Of a stretch of 64,000 bases of DNA, positions 8,626 through 17,848 are shown in pieces (the first letter of the stretch is position 1; every line of letters starts with the position of its first letter). The notes beneath the pieces are model-generated. The model made no database searches and was not told where the DNA came from. It saw only the letters and a list, made by a program, of their open reading frames with translations. This DNA is from Roseiarcus sp963776665 (GTDB lineage: Bacteria; Pseudomonadota; Alphaproteobacteria; Rhizobiales; Beijerinckiaceae), in assembly GCA_963776665.1 (NCBI GenBank), contig CAVZNQ010000022.1, forward strand, positions 1-64,000, written 5' to 3'. Made by a program: the position numbers and the translations under genes.

Positions 8626-10059
8626 TCAGGCCTTCTTCGCCGACAACGGATGCGTCATGTCCTCCGGGCGGACCCAGGCGTCGAACTCGTCGGGGGTCAC
8701 GTAGCCGAGCGCCAGCGCCGCGTCGCGCAGGCTCATGTCCTCGCGATAGGCCTTGAGCGAGATCTGCGCCGCCTTTTCGTAGCCGATATGCGGGTTGAGC
8801 GCCGTCACCAGCATGAGGGAATTGTCGAGGTTCTCCTTGATCCGCCGCTCGTTCGGCTCGATGCCGCGAGCACAGTGTTCGTCGAAGGATCGGCAGCCTT
8901 CGCCGAGCAGCAGAGTCGATTCGAGGACATTGTGCAGGCTGACCGGCCGATAGACGTTGAGCTGCAGGTGGCCTTGCGACCCGGCAAGCGCCACGGACAG
9001 GTCGTTGCCGAACACCTGCACGGCGACCATCGTCAGCGCTTCGCTCTGGGTGGGATTGATCTTGCCCGGCATGATCGAGGAGCCGGGCTCGTTCTCGGGG
9101 ATCTTGAGTTCGCCGATGCCCGCCCGCGGTCCGCTGACGTAGAGGCGAACGTCGTTGGCGATTTTCATGCATGCGCCGGCCAGCGTGCGCAGCGCCGCGC
9201 TCACGTTGACCATCGCGTCATCCGCCGACAGCGCCGCGAATTTGTTGACCGCCGAGGTGAAGGGAACGCCGGTCTCCTCTGCGAGCTTGCGCGCGACCGT
9301 TTCGCCGAAACGCGGGTCAGCGTTCAAGCCGGTGCCGACCGCCGTCCCGCCGATGGCGAGCGGCAGCAATCCCTCGCACGCTCGCTCGATCGTGGCGATC
9401 GCCTGGTCGAGCTGCGCCGCCCAGCCCGAGATCGCCTGGCCGAGGGTGAGGGGGGTCGCGTCCTGCAAATGCGTGCGGCCGACCATCACGATATCGGCGA
9501 ACGTCTTCGCCTTCGCATCGAGCGTATCGCGCAGTTGCGTCACCGCCGGCAGCAGGGACCGCTGGATCTCCGCCACCGAGGCGATGTGCATCACGGTTGG
9601 GAACACGTCGTTCGACGATTGGCTGTGATTGACGTCGTCGTTCGGGTGGATAGGCTTTTTCGATCCGATCACCCCGCCGGCGATCTGGATCGCGCGGTTG
9701 GAGATCACTTCGTTGGCGTTCATGTTGGATTGAGTGCCCGACCCGGTCTGGAACACGACCAGCGGGAATTCGTCGTCGAGCTTGCCGTCTATCACCTCCT
9801 GCGACGCGCGGACGATAAGGTCGACCTTCGCCGTGGGCAATTGCCCGAGTTCGAGATTCGCCAGCGCCGCGCATTTCTTCAGCAGGCCGAAGGCGCGGAT
9901 TACCGGCCGGCCCCAGCGGTGCCGCTCGACGCCGACGGTGAAATTGAGACGGGAGCGCTGGGTCTGGGCGCCCCACAGGCGCTCCGCCGGCACCCGTACT
10001 TCGCCGAGCGCGTCCTCTTCGATGCGACACTCGCCGCTGTCCGCCGTAACGCCCGTCAT
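8626..10059 (-). CDS. fumC: Fumarate hydratase class II
   Basis: 477 aa, slightly longer than the usual 460–465. It interconverts fumarate and malate in the TCA cycle, iron-independent and tetrameric. Diagnostic segments are TGSGTQSNMNANEVISNRA, HPNDDVNHSQSSNDVFPT, the family signature GSSIMPGKINPTQ (catalytic Ser loop) and VVGRTHLQDATPLTLGQ. The N-terminal residues 1–15 (MTGVTADSGECRIEE) are not conserved. The preceding 289 bp (8337–8625) contain no gene that I can support, only a relatively AT-rich stretch and a short CGGCC-GAA-GGCCG hairpin near 8453. Confidence 0.96.
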   Translation of the reverse strand: MTGVTADSGECRIEEDALGEVRVPAERLWGAQTQRSRLNFTVGVERHRWGRPVIRAFGLLKKCAALANLELGQLPTAKVDLIVRASQEVIDGKLDDEFPLVVFQTGSGTQSNMNANEVISNRAIQIAGGVIGSKKPIHPNDDVNHSQSSNDVFPTVMHIASVAEIQRSLLPAVTQLRDTLDAKAKTFADIVMVGRTHLQDATPLTLGQAISGWAAQLDQAIATIERACEGLLPLAIGGTAVGTGLNADPRFGETVARKLAEETGVPFTSAVNKFAALSADDAMVNVSAALRTLAGACMKIANDVRLYVSGPRAGIGELKIPENEPGSSIMPGKINPTQSEALTMVAVQVFGNDLSVALAGSQGHLQLNVYRPVSLHNVLESTLLLGEGCRSFDEHCARGIEPNERRIKENLDNSLMLVTALNPHIGYEKAAQISLKAYREDMSLRDAALALGYVTPDEFDAWVRPEDMTHPLSAKKA

Positions 10060-10233
10060 GCTTGCTGCTCCGCTCGCCAGAAATGCGACGGCGGCCGAAC
10101 GAAAGCAAGCGCCGGCCGGTTCGACTTGCCCAGCCGCTCTTGCCCTCCCGGCCTCGCTTCTCTATAAGCCCCGGCTTCGCGCCGGTTCCGACACCCCTGG
10201 AGGCAGGGCGCGATCATACATAAGGACATCATC

Positions 10234-10980
10234 ATGGCAGCGATCAAGCAACTCGCGGCCGTGACGCGCAGCGGGACAGGCAAGGGGGCCGCCCGCTCCG
10301 TTCGTCGCGAAGGCCGCGTCCCCGCCGTCATCTATGGCGGCGGCGTGAAACCCGAGCCGATCTCGGTCGACTACAAGGACGTCAACAAGCTCATCTACTC
10401 GGGCCATTTTCTGACCTCGATCTTCGAGCTCGAGGTCGATGGCCGCAAGGAGCGCGTTCTCCCGCGCGACTACCAGCTCGACGTCGTCAGCGACCGGCCG
10501 GTCCACGTAGATTTTCTTCGGCTCACGCAGGGATCGCGGGTGCGGATCGGCGTCCCGGTGCACGTCGTCAATCGCGAGGCCTCGCCGGGAGTGAAGAAGG
10601 GCGGCGCGGTCAATCTCGTGCTCCATACTGTCGAGGTCATGGCGCCGGTCGACGCCATTCCGGAGTCGATCACCATCGACCTCACCGGCCTCGATTTTCA
10701 CGATTCGGTGCATGTGTCCGCGGTCAAGCTGCCGGAAGGCTGCCGACCTGTGAGCTCCAAGGCGGACCAGACGGTGGTGACGATCGTCCCGCCGACGGTG
10801 ATGGTCGAGGAAACGACGGCTGCGCCGGCGGCGGCCGCCGCCACGGCAGCGCCCGGAGCCGCCGCCGCGCCCGCGGCCGGAGCGACCCCCGCCAAAGCCG
10901 ACGCCGCCAAGGGCGCCGCCGCCGCGCCGGCGAAGGGGACCGCCGCGCCCGCCGCCGCCAAGCCGGCCGGCAAGAAGTAA
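10234..10980 (+). CDS. rplY: 50S ribosomal protein L25/general stress protein Ctc
   Basis: 248 aa long-form L25 (TL5/Ctc type), which binds 5S rRNA. Residues 1–95 form the L25 domain (GTGKGAARSVRREGRVPAVIYGGG, YSGHFLTSIFELEVDG). Residues 96–185 are the C-terminal TL5 beta domain (RVRIGVPVHVVNREASPGVKKGG, SITIDLTGLDFHDSVHVSAVKLP). The last about 60 residues are an Ala/Pro/Lys low-complexity tail ending KPAGKK, longer than usual. It is immediately upstream of pth, the common rplY–pth pairing. Confidence 0.95.
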   Translation: MAAIKQLAAVTRSGTGKGAARSVRREGRVPAVIYGGGVKPEPISVDYKDVNKLIYSGHFLTSIFELEVDGRKERVLPRDYQLDVVSDRPVHVDFLRLTQGSRVRIGVPVHVVNREASPGVKKGGAVNLVLHTVEVMAPVDAIPESITIDLTGLDFHDSVHVSAVKLPEGCRPVSSKADQTVVTIVPPTVMVEETTAAPAAAAATAAPGAAAAPAAGATPAKADAAKGAAAAPAKGTAAPAAAKPAGKK

Positions 10981-11046
10981 GGCTCGCATCCGGACGGGCG
11001 GGCCTTGTTCGAGGCCCGTCGGCGCGCCCATCGATTGGGGCCATTC

Positions 11047-11643
11047 ATGCTGGTCGTCGCCGGACTGGGCAATCCGGGCGCGCGCCACGCGCGTAACCGC
11101 CACAACATCGGCTTCATGGCTGTCGACGCCATTGCGGAGGCGGGCCGCTTCGGCGCGTTTCGCGCCCGTTGGCAGGGCCTGGCCGCCGAGGGCGTGGTCG
11201 GCGGCGAGCGGGTCGTTCTCCTCAAGCCGCAGACCTACATGAACAATTCCGGACGCAGCGTCGGCGAGGCGCTTCGGTTTTGGAAGCTTGATTTGGATGG
11301 ACTGATCGTCATCCACGACGAACTCGATCTCGCGCCGGCCAAAGTGCGGGTCAAGGTTGGCGGCGGCAACGCCGGCCACAACGGCCTGCGCTCGATCACC
11401 GCTCATGTCGGCAACGACTACAAGCGGGTGCGCATCGGCATCGGCCATCCGGGAGACAAGGCGTTCGTCCACAACTACGTGCTTAGCGACTTCGCCAAGT
11501 CAGAGGCGGGATGGGTCGAAGCCGTCTGTAGCGCGATCGCCGGCGCCGCGCCGCTGCTCGCGGCCGGCCAGGACGCCAGTTTCCAGAACAGGACGCATCT
11601 CGCTCTCGAGGCCGCGGGTTTCGGCGAGAAGCCGAGCCCCTGA
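11047..11643 (+). CDS. pth: Peptidyl-tRNA hydrolase
   Basis: 198 aa. It cleaves peptidyl-tRNA released by stalled ribosomes. Motifs are LVVAGLGNPGARHARNRHNIGFMAVD (Asn and catalytic His), LLKPQTYMNNSG, VIHDELDLAPAKVRVKVGGGNAGHNGLRSI, and RIGIGHPG. I start at the ATG at 11047, which directly precedes LVVAGLGNPG; an in-frame TTG at 11005 would add 14 unlikely residues. The usual third partner ychF is not here; a divergently placed histidine kinase follows instead. Confidence 0.96.
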   Translation: MLVVAGLGNPGARHARNRHNIGFMAVDAIAEAGRFGAFRARWQGLAAEGVVGGERVVLLKPQTYMNNSGRSVGEALRFWKLDLDGLIVIHDELDLAPAKVRVKVGGGNAGHNGLRSITAHVGNDYKRVRIGIGHPGDKAFVHNYVLSDFAKSEAGWVEAVCSAIAGAAPLLAAGQDASFQNRTHLALEAAGFGEKPSP

Positions 11644-11714
11644 GAACGACTTCTCGCCGGCTATAGCGATGTTCGCCTTCGGGATTGGCCAGGCGGCGCG
11701 GCTTCAGTTCGCGA

Positions 11715-13271
11715 TCAGGCGGCGCGACCTCGGCGCGGGCGCCGCCTGGGCCGTTCGGCGGCCTCCGCGCTTGCCTCCGGATCAAGGGCGGGCAGCGCAT
11801 CCATGACCCGTTCCGGCGGGAAGATAACGATCACTTCGGTCCCGAATCGCAGCGTCGAGTTGAGGCGGAATTCGCCGCCGTGGAGCTCGACCAGACCCTT
11901 GACAATCGGCAGTCCGAGGCCGGTGCCTTCCTCGGCGTTCTTCTGCGCCAGCGTGCCGCGGCCGAAAGAGGAAAGCACAATCGGGATTTCCTCCGGCGGG
12001 ATGCCGGGTCCGGTGTCGCGGATCGACAGATATTGTCCGCCGGTCCGGGTCCAGCCGACCTTGATGACGATCGAGCCGCCCTGGGGCGTGAACTTGATGG
12101 CGTTGGTGAGGAGGTTGAGCGTCACCTGCCGCACCGCGCGCTCGTCCGCCCAGATGCGCGGCAAGCCGCCCTCCAGCGTTTCGGTGATGGCGAGATGCCG
12201 GCGCTCGATTCGCATCGACAGGAGACGAAGACATTCCTCGACCACGCCGGTGAGCGAGACCGGCTCCTCCTTCAGTTCGTAGCGTCCGGCTTCCACCCGC
12301 GACAGGTCGAGAATTTCGTTGATGAGCATCAGGAGATGCTGGCCGCTGGCGTGGATGTCGGTGGAATATTCCTTGTAGGCGGGCACCGTATGGGAACCGA
12401 ACAGCTCGGCCTTCATCACTTCGGAGAACCCGAGCACCGCGTTGAGCGGCGTACGCAGTTCATGGCTCATCGTCGCCAGGAAGCGTGATTTGGCCAGATT
12501 GGCGCTTTCGGCGCGGCGGCGCGCTTCGTCCGAATTGAGCTTGGCCTGCTCGAGCTCGGCGATGAGCGAGTCCTTTTCCGCCTGAAACGACATGTTCTGC
12601 GCCGCGGCGGCGTGCAGGCGCCGGGCGACGACCAGGAAATAGCCGATGACGCCGACCGCCAGCGCCGCCGTAGGCAGCGCCGCGCCCTGAAGACGGGGGG
12701 CGTAGAGGATAATCACGCCAATGATCATTGGCAGCATGCCGGCGACGAAGGCCGCCGGAATGGCCGCCGCCAGAAGCGACATCACGGTCGAGACCAAAAG
12801 CATCACGACAATGGCGAACGGCTGCGCGTTCGGGTCGGTTGATCGAAGCAGGACGACGATGAGGTAGGCCCAGGCCGAGCCGCAAAGCGCGGTGGACAGC
12901 ACGAACTTGCGCCGCCACGCGCCGGCGGCCTTCTCCTTTTCGCTGCTGTCGAGAAACGCGATCGGCAGCGCATAGCCGATCGCGATTGCGCAGGCGATGA
13001 AGGTGATCCAAGTCAGCAACGGGCCGGCGTCGACCCACGCCAGCGCGGTCGCGCAGACGCCGAGCGCTATGATGCCCAGCATCGGCGAAGCGCTGCGGTT
13101 GATCTCGGCGAACAGCCGAACCATCGCGGCAGAATGGCTCGGAACCGCATCCGGCTCGGACAGCGACCGCCGCGCCTCCCGGAGCTGGACGGTCATTTTG
13201 CGCCGGCGCGCGGCCGCCTCGGGGTCGCTTCTGTGCCCGCTCCCCGCCAGTTCGGCCCCGACGTCACTCAT
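11715..13271 (-). CDS. Membrane-bound sensor histidine kinase
   Basis: 518 aa. The N-terminal cytosolic stretch is followed by about six hydrophobic segments between residues 60 and 215. A coiled-coil signalling helix (about 225–260) leads into the HisKA domain with phospho-acceptor His270 in FLATMSHELRTPLNAVLGFSEVM. The HATPase domain has the N box NLLTNAIKFTP, G1 RDTGPGIPPEE and G2 GTGLGLPIVKGLVELHGG. The architecture resembles alphaproteobacterial PleC/DivJ-like kinases without PAS domains. No response regulator is adjacent, so the partner is unknown. The tail is Arg-rich. Confidence 0.9.
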   Translation of the reverse strand: MSDVGAELAGSGHRSDPEAAARRRKMTVQLREARRSLSEPDAVPSHSAAMVRLFAEINRSASPMLGIIALGVCATALAWVDAGPLLTWITFIACAIAIGYALPIAFLDSSEKEKAAGAWRRKFVLSTALCGSAWAYLIVVLLRSTDPNAQPFAIVVMLLVSTVMSLLAAAIPAAFVAGMLPMIIGVIILYAPRLQGAALPTAALAVGVIGYFLVVARRLHAAAAQNMSFQAEKDSLIAELEQAKLNSDEARRRAESANLAKSRFLATMSHELRTPLNAVLGFSEVMKAELFGSHTVPAYKEYSTDIHASGQHLLMLINEILDLSRVEAGRYELKEEPVSLTGVVEECLRLLSMRIERRHLAITETLEGGLPRIWADERAVRQVTLNLLTNAIKFTPQGGSIVIKVGWTRTGGQYLSIRDTGPGIPPEEIPIVLSSFGRGTLAQKNAEEGTGLGLPIVKGLVELHGGEFRLNSTLRFGTEVIVIFPPERVMDALPALDPEASAEAAERPRRRPRRGRAA

Positions 13272-13496
13272 AACCGCCCGATACGCACGCCCTTACTCGC
13301 GTCAATCATGCCGCCGAAATGCTTAACGAGCAACTGACGCGACGGCGCGGAATTGAGAGATTGTTGAGGATATTTCGACTAACGTCGTTAAGTCCGGAGG
13401 CGCCAATTCCCAGCGGGCCGCGTTCAGATTAAGAATTCCTTAATCCGCGGATGTCGCGGGTCTCGTGGAGGCGGCTCCCGTCGGGGAGCGGGCGGC

Positions 13497-14108
13497 ATGA
13501 AGCTCTACAATTCCAATCTGGCCCCGAACCCTCGACGAGTGCGCATCTTTCTTGCCGAAAAGGGAGTCGAGATCCCGCGCGTCGAGGTCGATCTCGCCAA
13601 ACTTCAGCATAAGGCGCCGGAATTCTCGGCCCTCAATCCTTTCCAGACGATCCCCGTTCTCGAACTCGACGATGGGACGAGGATCGCCGAATCGATCGCT
13701 ATCTGCCGTTATCTCGAGGAATTGTGGCCAGAGCCGAACCTCTTCGGCCTGACTGCGCTCGAGCGCGCGATGATCGAGATGTGGCAGCGCCAGCTTGAAT
13801 TGCGGCTGCTGCTGCCGATTGCGCAAGTGTTGCGCCATAGCCATCCGCATATGGCCGAAATGGAGAATCCGCAGGTTCCCGAGTGGGCGGCGGTCAATCG
13901 GCCAAGGGCGCTTCACGCGATGACGATCATCGACGAGGCGCTGCGCGACCGGCCGTTCATCGCCGGCGACCGGTTCACGGTTGCCGACATCACCGGGCTG
14001 GTCGCGCTCGACTTCGCCAGGCCTGCGCGCATCGCCGTACCGCCCGAACTCGCCAATCTCAACAGCTGGCGTGAGAGGCTGAAGGCGCGGCCGAGCGCGG
14101 CGGCGTGA
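13497..14108 (+). CDS. Glutathione S-transferase family protein
   Basis: 203 aa. The N-terminal thioredoxin-like domain (MKLYNSNLAPNPRRVRIFLAEKGVE, PEFSALNPFQTIPVLELDDG, IAESIAICRYLEEL) carries the cis-Pro (TIPVL) and the ES glutathione gamma-Glu binding pair. The C-terminal helical domain has the conserved FIAGDRFTVADITGLVALDFA capping motif. The gene has its own 5' region and does not belong to an obvious operon. Substrate unknown. Confidence 0.9.
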   Translation: MKLYNSNLAPNPRRVRIFLAEKGVEIPRVEVDLAKLQHKAPEFSALNPFQTIPVLELDDGTRIAESIAICRYLEELWPEPNLFGLTALERAMIEMWQRQLELRLLLPIAQVLRHSHPHMAEMENPQVPEWAAVNRPRALHAMTIIDEALRDRPFIAGDRFTVADITGLVALDFARPARIAVPPELANLNSWRERLKARPSAAA

Positions 14109-14150
14109 GCGTCGCCGGCCTTTGATCGCCGGCGCCGCCGCTTCAGTTTT

Positions 14151-14432
14151 TTAGTTGCAGACCCGCACGCCGCCGCGCCACCAGCAGCGCCGGCCGTAAT
14201 AGCCGTAGGGGTGAGCGTATGGGTGATACCCGTAGGCATAATACCCACCGCCGCCGTTTGGTCGGCACCCGCCATACGGTCCTCGATGGAAGCCGATGCC
14301 GCAGCCGCCCGCGGTGAGCGTGATCGCAGATGGCGCCTGGTCGGCGAGCGAAGGAAACGGCATCGCATGCGCAGGAACGGCGGTAGCGAGGCCGAGCAAC
14401 GCAAGCGCATACGGAAACACGGTTTTTCGCAT
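14151..14432 (-). CDS. GCG/CRPN-type Gly/Tyr-rich small secreted protein
   Basis: 93 aa from the ATG at 14432, which has an AGGA-type ribosome binding site; the frame reads further upstream without a good start. A Sec signal peptide (MRKTVFPYALALLGLATAVPAHA) is followed by a short segment and then GCGIGFHRGPYGGCRPNGGGG. This matches the GCG...CRPN prefix described for a family of alphaproteobacterial small proteins with tyrosine/glycine repeats. The tail YYAYGYHPYAHPYGYYGRRC ends in a Cys/Trp-rich patch. Exported, function unknown. Confidence 0.75.
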   Translation of the reverse strand: MRKTVFPYALALLGLATAVPAHAMPFPSLADQAPSAITLTAGGCGIGFHRGPYGGCRPNGGGGYYAYGYHPYAHPYGYYGRRCWWRGGVRVCN

Positions 14433-14532
14433 AGGAGTCCTTTCAATTCGTCGCGATCCGGGATTTAGCGAGCCGTCGCTGAATGGCGGCTGAATGATCG
14501 CTAGAGGAGCTCCGGCGATGTCTGGGGAAAGG

Positions 14533-15051
14533 TTAACGCGGTCGCCGAGCGATCGGCTTCGTGGGGCTGCCACGGTTGGCGCGCGGCGTCCGGTTCGGCC
14601 ATGTGACGATCCGGTCCGGCCAATGTTCGGGCGCGAGGTCGGTCTCGCTGGCCGAGACCCGGCCGCGCACGGAAACTCCGGCCTCGTGCACGCTGTCGGG
14701 GGAACCCGAAACCAATGGGTGCCAGTCGAACAGGTCGCGGCCTTCAGCGACCAGCCGGTAGGCGCAGGTCACCGGGAGCCAGCTCAGCTCGCGAACTGCG
14801 GCCGGCGTCAATTTCACGCAGTCGGGGACCCGCCGATGGCGCTGCCGATAGTCGAGGCAATGGCAGGTCTTGGCGTCGAGTAGCCTGCAGCCGATGTCGG
14901 TGAAATGGATCTTGCCGTCATCTTCGTCCTCGAGTTTGACGAGGCAGCAGCGGCCGCAGCCGTCGCACAGACTCTCCCATTCGCCCACGCTCATCTCGTC
15001 GAGCGTCTTGACCCTCCAAAATGGCGGCGAGGGCTGGTTTCTCGCTGTCAT
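14533..15051 (-). CDS. YcgN/UPF0260-like zinc/iron-chelating cysteine cluster protein
   Basis: 172 aa from the ATG at 15051 (MTARNQPSPPFWRVKTLDEM). The YkgJ-type Cys pattern is plain: LCDGCGRCCLVKLED, then FTDIGCRLLDAKTCHCLDYRQRH, then VPDCVKL and LPVTCAYRLVAEGRDLFDWHPLVSG. This is the YcgN/UPF0260 layout. Members are thought to bind Zn or Fe-S, but the role is undefined. In-frame ATGs further upstream exist (15156 and 15276) but lack conservation. It is divergent from the deacetylase gene. Confidence 0.88.
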   Translation of the reverse strand: MTARNQPSPPFWRVKTLDEMSVGEWESLCDGCGRCCLVKLEDEDDGKIHFTDIGCRLLDAKTCHCLDYRQRHRRVPDCVKLTPAAVRELSWLPVTCAYRLVAEGRDLFDWHPLVSGSPDSVHEAGVSVRGRVSASETDLAPEHWPDRIVTWPNRTPRANRGSPTKPIARRPR

Positions 15052-15259
15052 GGGATCGGTTTCAAACCTCTCGTCCGGTTCGGTTGTGCGACGCCGCTCG
15101 AGGCAGCGCGGACCTTGTGCGGCGCGCAAGCGCGCCGCTAGGTCAGTCTTGCTCATACGCCGGTCGGGACGTGATGGCGAATGGACTTTCCTCGGCGTTG
15201 GCGCAAAAGTGCGGCCAAAGCGGCGGGAACGCAAATCTCTAGGCAGGACATGTAATCCC

Positions 15260-16189
15260 GTGACTACCCTCGTCATCAGTCACCCGGCTTGCCTGGCGCA
15301 CGAGATGGGCGAGGGCCATCCGGAGCGGCCCGACCGGCTGCGCGCGATCGAGCGCGCCCTGGAGAGCGAGGCGTACCAGATGTTGGCGCGCGATCTCGCC
15401 CCTCGCGCCGACCTTGCGGCCATCGCCCGGGTCCATCCCAAGGACTATATCGAAGCGATCCGCGTCGCGACGCCAAAGCAGGGTCTGACTGCGGTCGATC
15501 CAGATACCTCGATGTCGCCGGGCAGCTATGAGGCGGCGCTGCGATCGGCCGGCGGCGCGCTTTTCGCCGTCGATGAAGTAATGGGCGGGAAGGTTCGCAA
15601 CGCCTTTGTCGCGACCCGCCCCCCGGGCCACCATGCCGAAGTCGCCAACCCGATGGGCTTCTGCTTCTTCAACAACGCAGCCATCGCTGCGCGGCACGCC
15701 CAGGCGGCCTACGGCGCCGAGCGGGTCGCCATCGTCGATTTCGACGTCCATCACGGGAACGGCACGCAGCACATCTTCTGGAGCGATCCGACCGTAACCT
15801 ACGCTTCGACCCACGAGATGCCGCTCTATCCGGGCACCGGCGCGGTTGGCGAGCGCGGCGAGCACGACCAGATCGTCAATGCCCCGCTGCGGGCCGGAGA
15901 CTCAGGCGAAACCTTTCGCGAGGCGATGGAGGCTGTGATCCTTCCGCGAGTCGAGGCGTTCTCGCCCGACCTCATTATCGTCTCTGCAGGCTTCGACGCC
16001 CACCGCCGCGATCCGCTCGGCAATCTGAATTTGGTCGAGGCGGACTACGGTTGGGCGACGCGGCGGCTGATGGAGATCGCGCGCCGGAGGTGCGGCGAGC
16101 GTGTCGTCTCGGTGCTCGAAGGCGGCTACGATCTCGAAGGGCTGGCGCGCTCCGTCGCCGTGCACGTAACGACGCTGATGGAGGGCTGA
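15260..16189 (+). CDS. Histone deacetylase family (acetylpolyamine/acetoin-type) amidohydrolase
   Basis: 309 aa from the GTG at 15260. Conserved elements are MGEGHPERPDRLRAIE, TRPPGHHAEVANPMGFCFFNNAAIAARHA (active-site His pair), VAIVDFDVHHGNGTQ (zinc ligands Asp/His), STHEMPLYPGTG, SAGFDAHRRDPLG (third zinc ligand Asp) and VSVLEGGYDLEGLA. It is a zinc-dependent deacetylase of small acetylated amines or proteins; the substrate is not readable from sequence. The upstream reading frame is open to 14870 but overlaps the YcgN-like gene antisense, so I use the GTG. Confidence 0.92.
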   Translation: MTTLVISHPACLAHEMGEGHPERPDRLRAIERALESEAYQMLARDLAPRADLAAIARVHPKDYIEAIRVATPKQGLTAVDPDTSMSPGSYEAALRSAGGALFAVDEVMGGKVRNAFVATRPPGHHAEVANPMGFCFFNNAAIAARHAQAAYGAERVAIVDFDVHHGNGTQHIFWSDPTVTYASTHEMPLYPGTGAVGERGEHDQIVNAPLRAGDSGETFREAMEAVILPRVEAFSPDLIIVSAGFDAHRRDPLGNLNLVEADYGWATRRLMEIARRRCGERVVSVLEGGYDLEGLARSVAVHVTTLMEG

Positions 16190-16201
16190 CGGCAGAGGGG
16201 G

Positions 16202-17536
16202 CTAGCAATTCGGCTGGTACTCGCGCCGGGAAGCTGAAAACGCGCCTGCGGGTTCGTCCGAGCCTTTCCTCTCCAGAATTTGGTCCTTCGTGATCAATTT
16301 GTCCTTGACGCCACGCATGATGATGTAGGGCCGGAGGGTCGGATTCGAAATTCGATAACGCAGGCGGAATGATTCTCCCACGCGGTGGAGGACACGGCCT
16401 CGCGCCGGCTCGCTGAGGTCCCTCAAGTGACGGGCGTAGTTGAAGGGTTCGAAATCCCTGTTGGCGATCTGGCGGAGAGGTTTCCTGACCGCCGCCGTGG
16501 AGAAAAATCGCCGATCGTCGACCTCGGCCAGCGCGCAGGCCAGCAACACTTCCTTGTAGATGTGCCCTGGTCGCGGGCTTTGGACCGCTTCGTCGTAGAG
16601 CGCCTTGATCGATTGTTGCCACTGATCGAGCGACCGGCTCATTCCCTGCTCGACATGCGAGGCGTAGACGGTTTTCCTGCCCGACGCGAGCGCCGCGCGG
16701 CAAGTAAAGATGCAAAGCAGATGAGCGATATAGGGCACGCCCTGCGAGAAGATCACTAGGTCTTCGCGCGCGTCGTCGTCGATCGCCATCGTCAGCCGGG
16801 CGAGACCTTTATCGATGATGCTCCTGATCTCCTCGTCGGACATTCTTGGCATCGGGATCTGGACCAGCGCCCTTTCGATCGACTGGTGCTCGCGAATGAG
16901 GTCATTGACCGAGTTGGCGACGCCGATGATCAGAACGGTGGCATTGACGGAATTGTCCGACAGGGCCTTGATCGTGTCTGCCATGGCGGTGATGACTTCG
17001 GTGTTCTTGATCCGATCGAACTCATCGAAAATGACGATCAGCTTCGTCATCGTCGACAGCTCTTGCAGCGCGCGCCGCACGCTGTCAGGCGTCAGGGGTT
17101 CGCCGGCGACGGCTGGCGACCCTGAGGGGATTGCGTGCGCTGGCGGGGCGGTCAGGCTGAATGCTGACGGCGGGGCCAATTGCCGGCCAGGAAATCCAGT
17201 CTGAGGCTGACGTTTCGACGCCTCTATGTCCTTAAGCGCCTTGGTCCACAGCGATGAATAGCTGTCCGATACGTCACAATTCGTTCGAGATATCACGAAG
17301 GAGAGACGGTTTGCGAGAAACGCTGAAATCATATTCGACAGCGAGGTCTTGCCGACCCCGCGCTCTCCGTAAAGAATCGCGTGGCAGCCGCGCTGCGATA
17401 CGGCGTCGATGATCTTCTCGACCTGCTCCGACCGTCCGGCGAACAGGTCCTTTTCATTGATCGGCGCGCCCGGCGTGAAGATCGATCCGGTCTGGAACGA
17501 CAACGCCTGAAGCTCTGGCGGCATGGGAATTCTCAC
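16202..17536 (-). CDS. Orphan AAA/STAND-like ATPase
   Basis: 444 aa. The P-loop is YGERGVGKTS (residues 56–65), Walker B is LIVIFDEFDRI (about 165–175), and a sensor-1-like VLIIGVANSVNDL follows. The N-terminal LFAGRSEQVEKIIDAVSQRG is the ORC1/CDC6-like pre-P-loop segment. The C-terminal region (about 330–444) has a winged-helix-like look with GHIYKEVLLACALAE. Residues 110–150 are a Pro/Ala-rich insert. No toxin, nuclease or transposon partner is adjacent. It could be a solitary defence-type or chromosome-maintenance ATPase; I cannot assign a function. Confidence 0.75.
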   Translation of the reverse strand: MRIPMPPELQALSFQTGSIFTPGAPINEKDLFAGRSEQVEKIIDAVSQRGCHAILYGERGVGKTSLSNMISAFLANRLSFVISRTNCDVSDSYSSLWTKALKDIEASKRQPQTGFPGRQLAPPSAFSLTAPPAHAIPSGSPAVAGEPLTPDSVRRALQELSTMTKLIVIFDEFDRIKNTEVITAMADTIKALSDNSVNATVLIIGVANSVNDLIREHQSIERALVQIPMPRMSDEEIRSIIDKGLARLTMAIDDDAREDLVIFSQGVPYIAHLLCIFTCRAALASGRKTVYASHVEQGMSRSLDQWQQSIKALYDEAVQSPRPGHIYKEVLLACALAEVDDRRFFSTAAVRKPLRQIANRDFEPFNYARHLRDLSEPARGRVLHRVGESFRLRYRISNPTLRPYIIMRGVKDKLITKDQILERKGSDEPAGAFSASRREYQPNC

Positions 17537-17848
17537 TCCGTAAGCTCTAGCCTTATCACAGGGAAAGTATCAGGACCTTAATGAGCGTCGAATTGAACAG
17601 GTCAACGAGCGACGACCGATCGCTCATTCTCGCCGTTTACGTATAATGCTTAATCGTTGGGGCAGCAGCGAGATTAGAAATAGACCAGTTCAAGGTCCAA
17701 TGTCCACTCGATTCAGACTTGCGGCGCCCGGCGCTTGATGTTTGTCGGCGGCGCTCGGGCCGCACCTTGGCGACCGCGCTCTGGACAACACGGGCGAGAG
17801 GCCGAACCACCGGCGCTTGGCTTGCCGCGCGCCCCGGCCGCGCGGCGG
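17537..17848. other. Intergenic stretch with no recognised feature
   Basis: About 310 bp between the start of the orphan ATPase and the 3' end of the frameshifted ribB. The half next to the ATPase is AT-richer and presumably holds its promoter. The half next to ribB is GC-rich. I see no tRNA, riboswitch or conserved reading frame. Confidence 0.5.

Noticed and set aside
8650..10167. 505-codon plus-strand frame opposite fumC
   Set aside because: Antisense shadow of a clear class II fumarase; composition typical of frame shadows.
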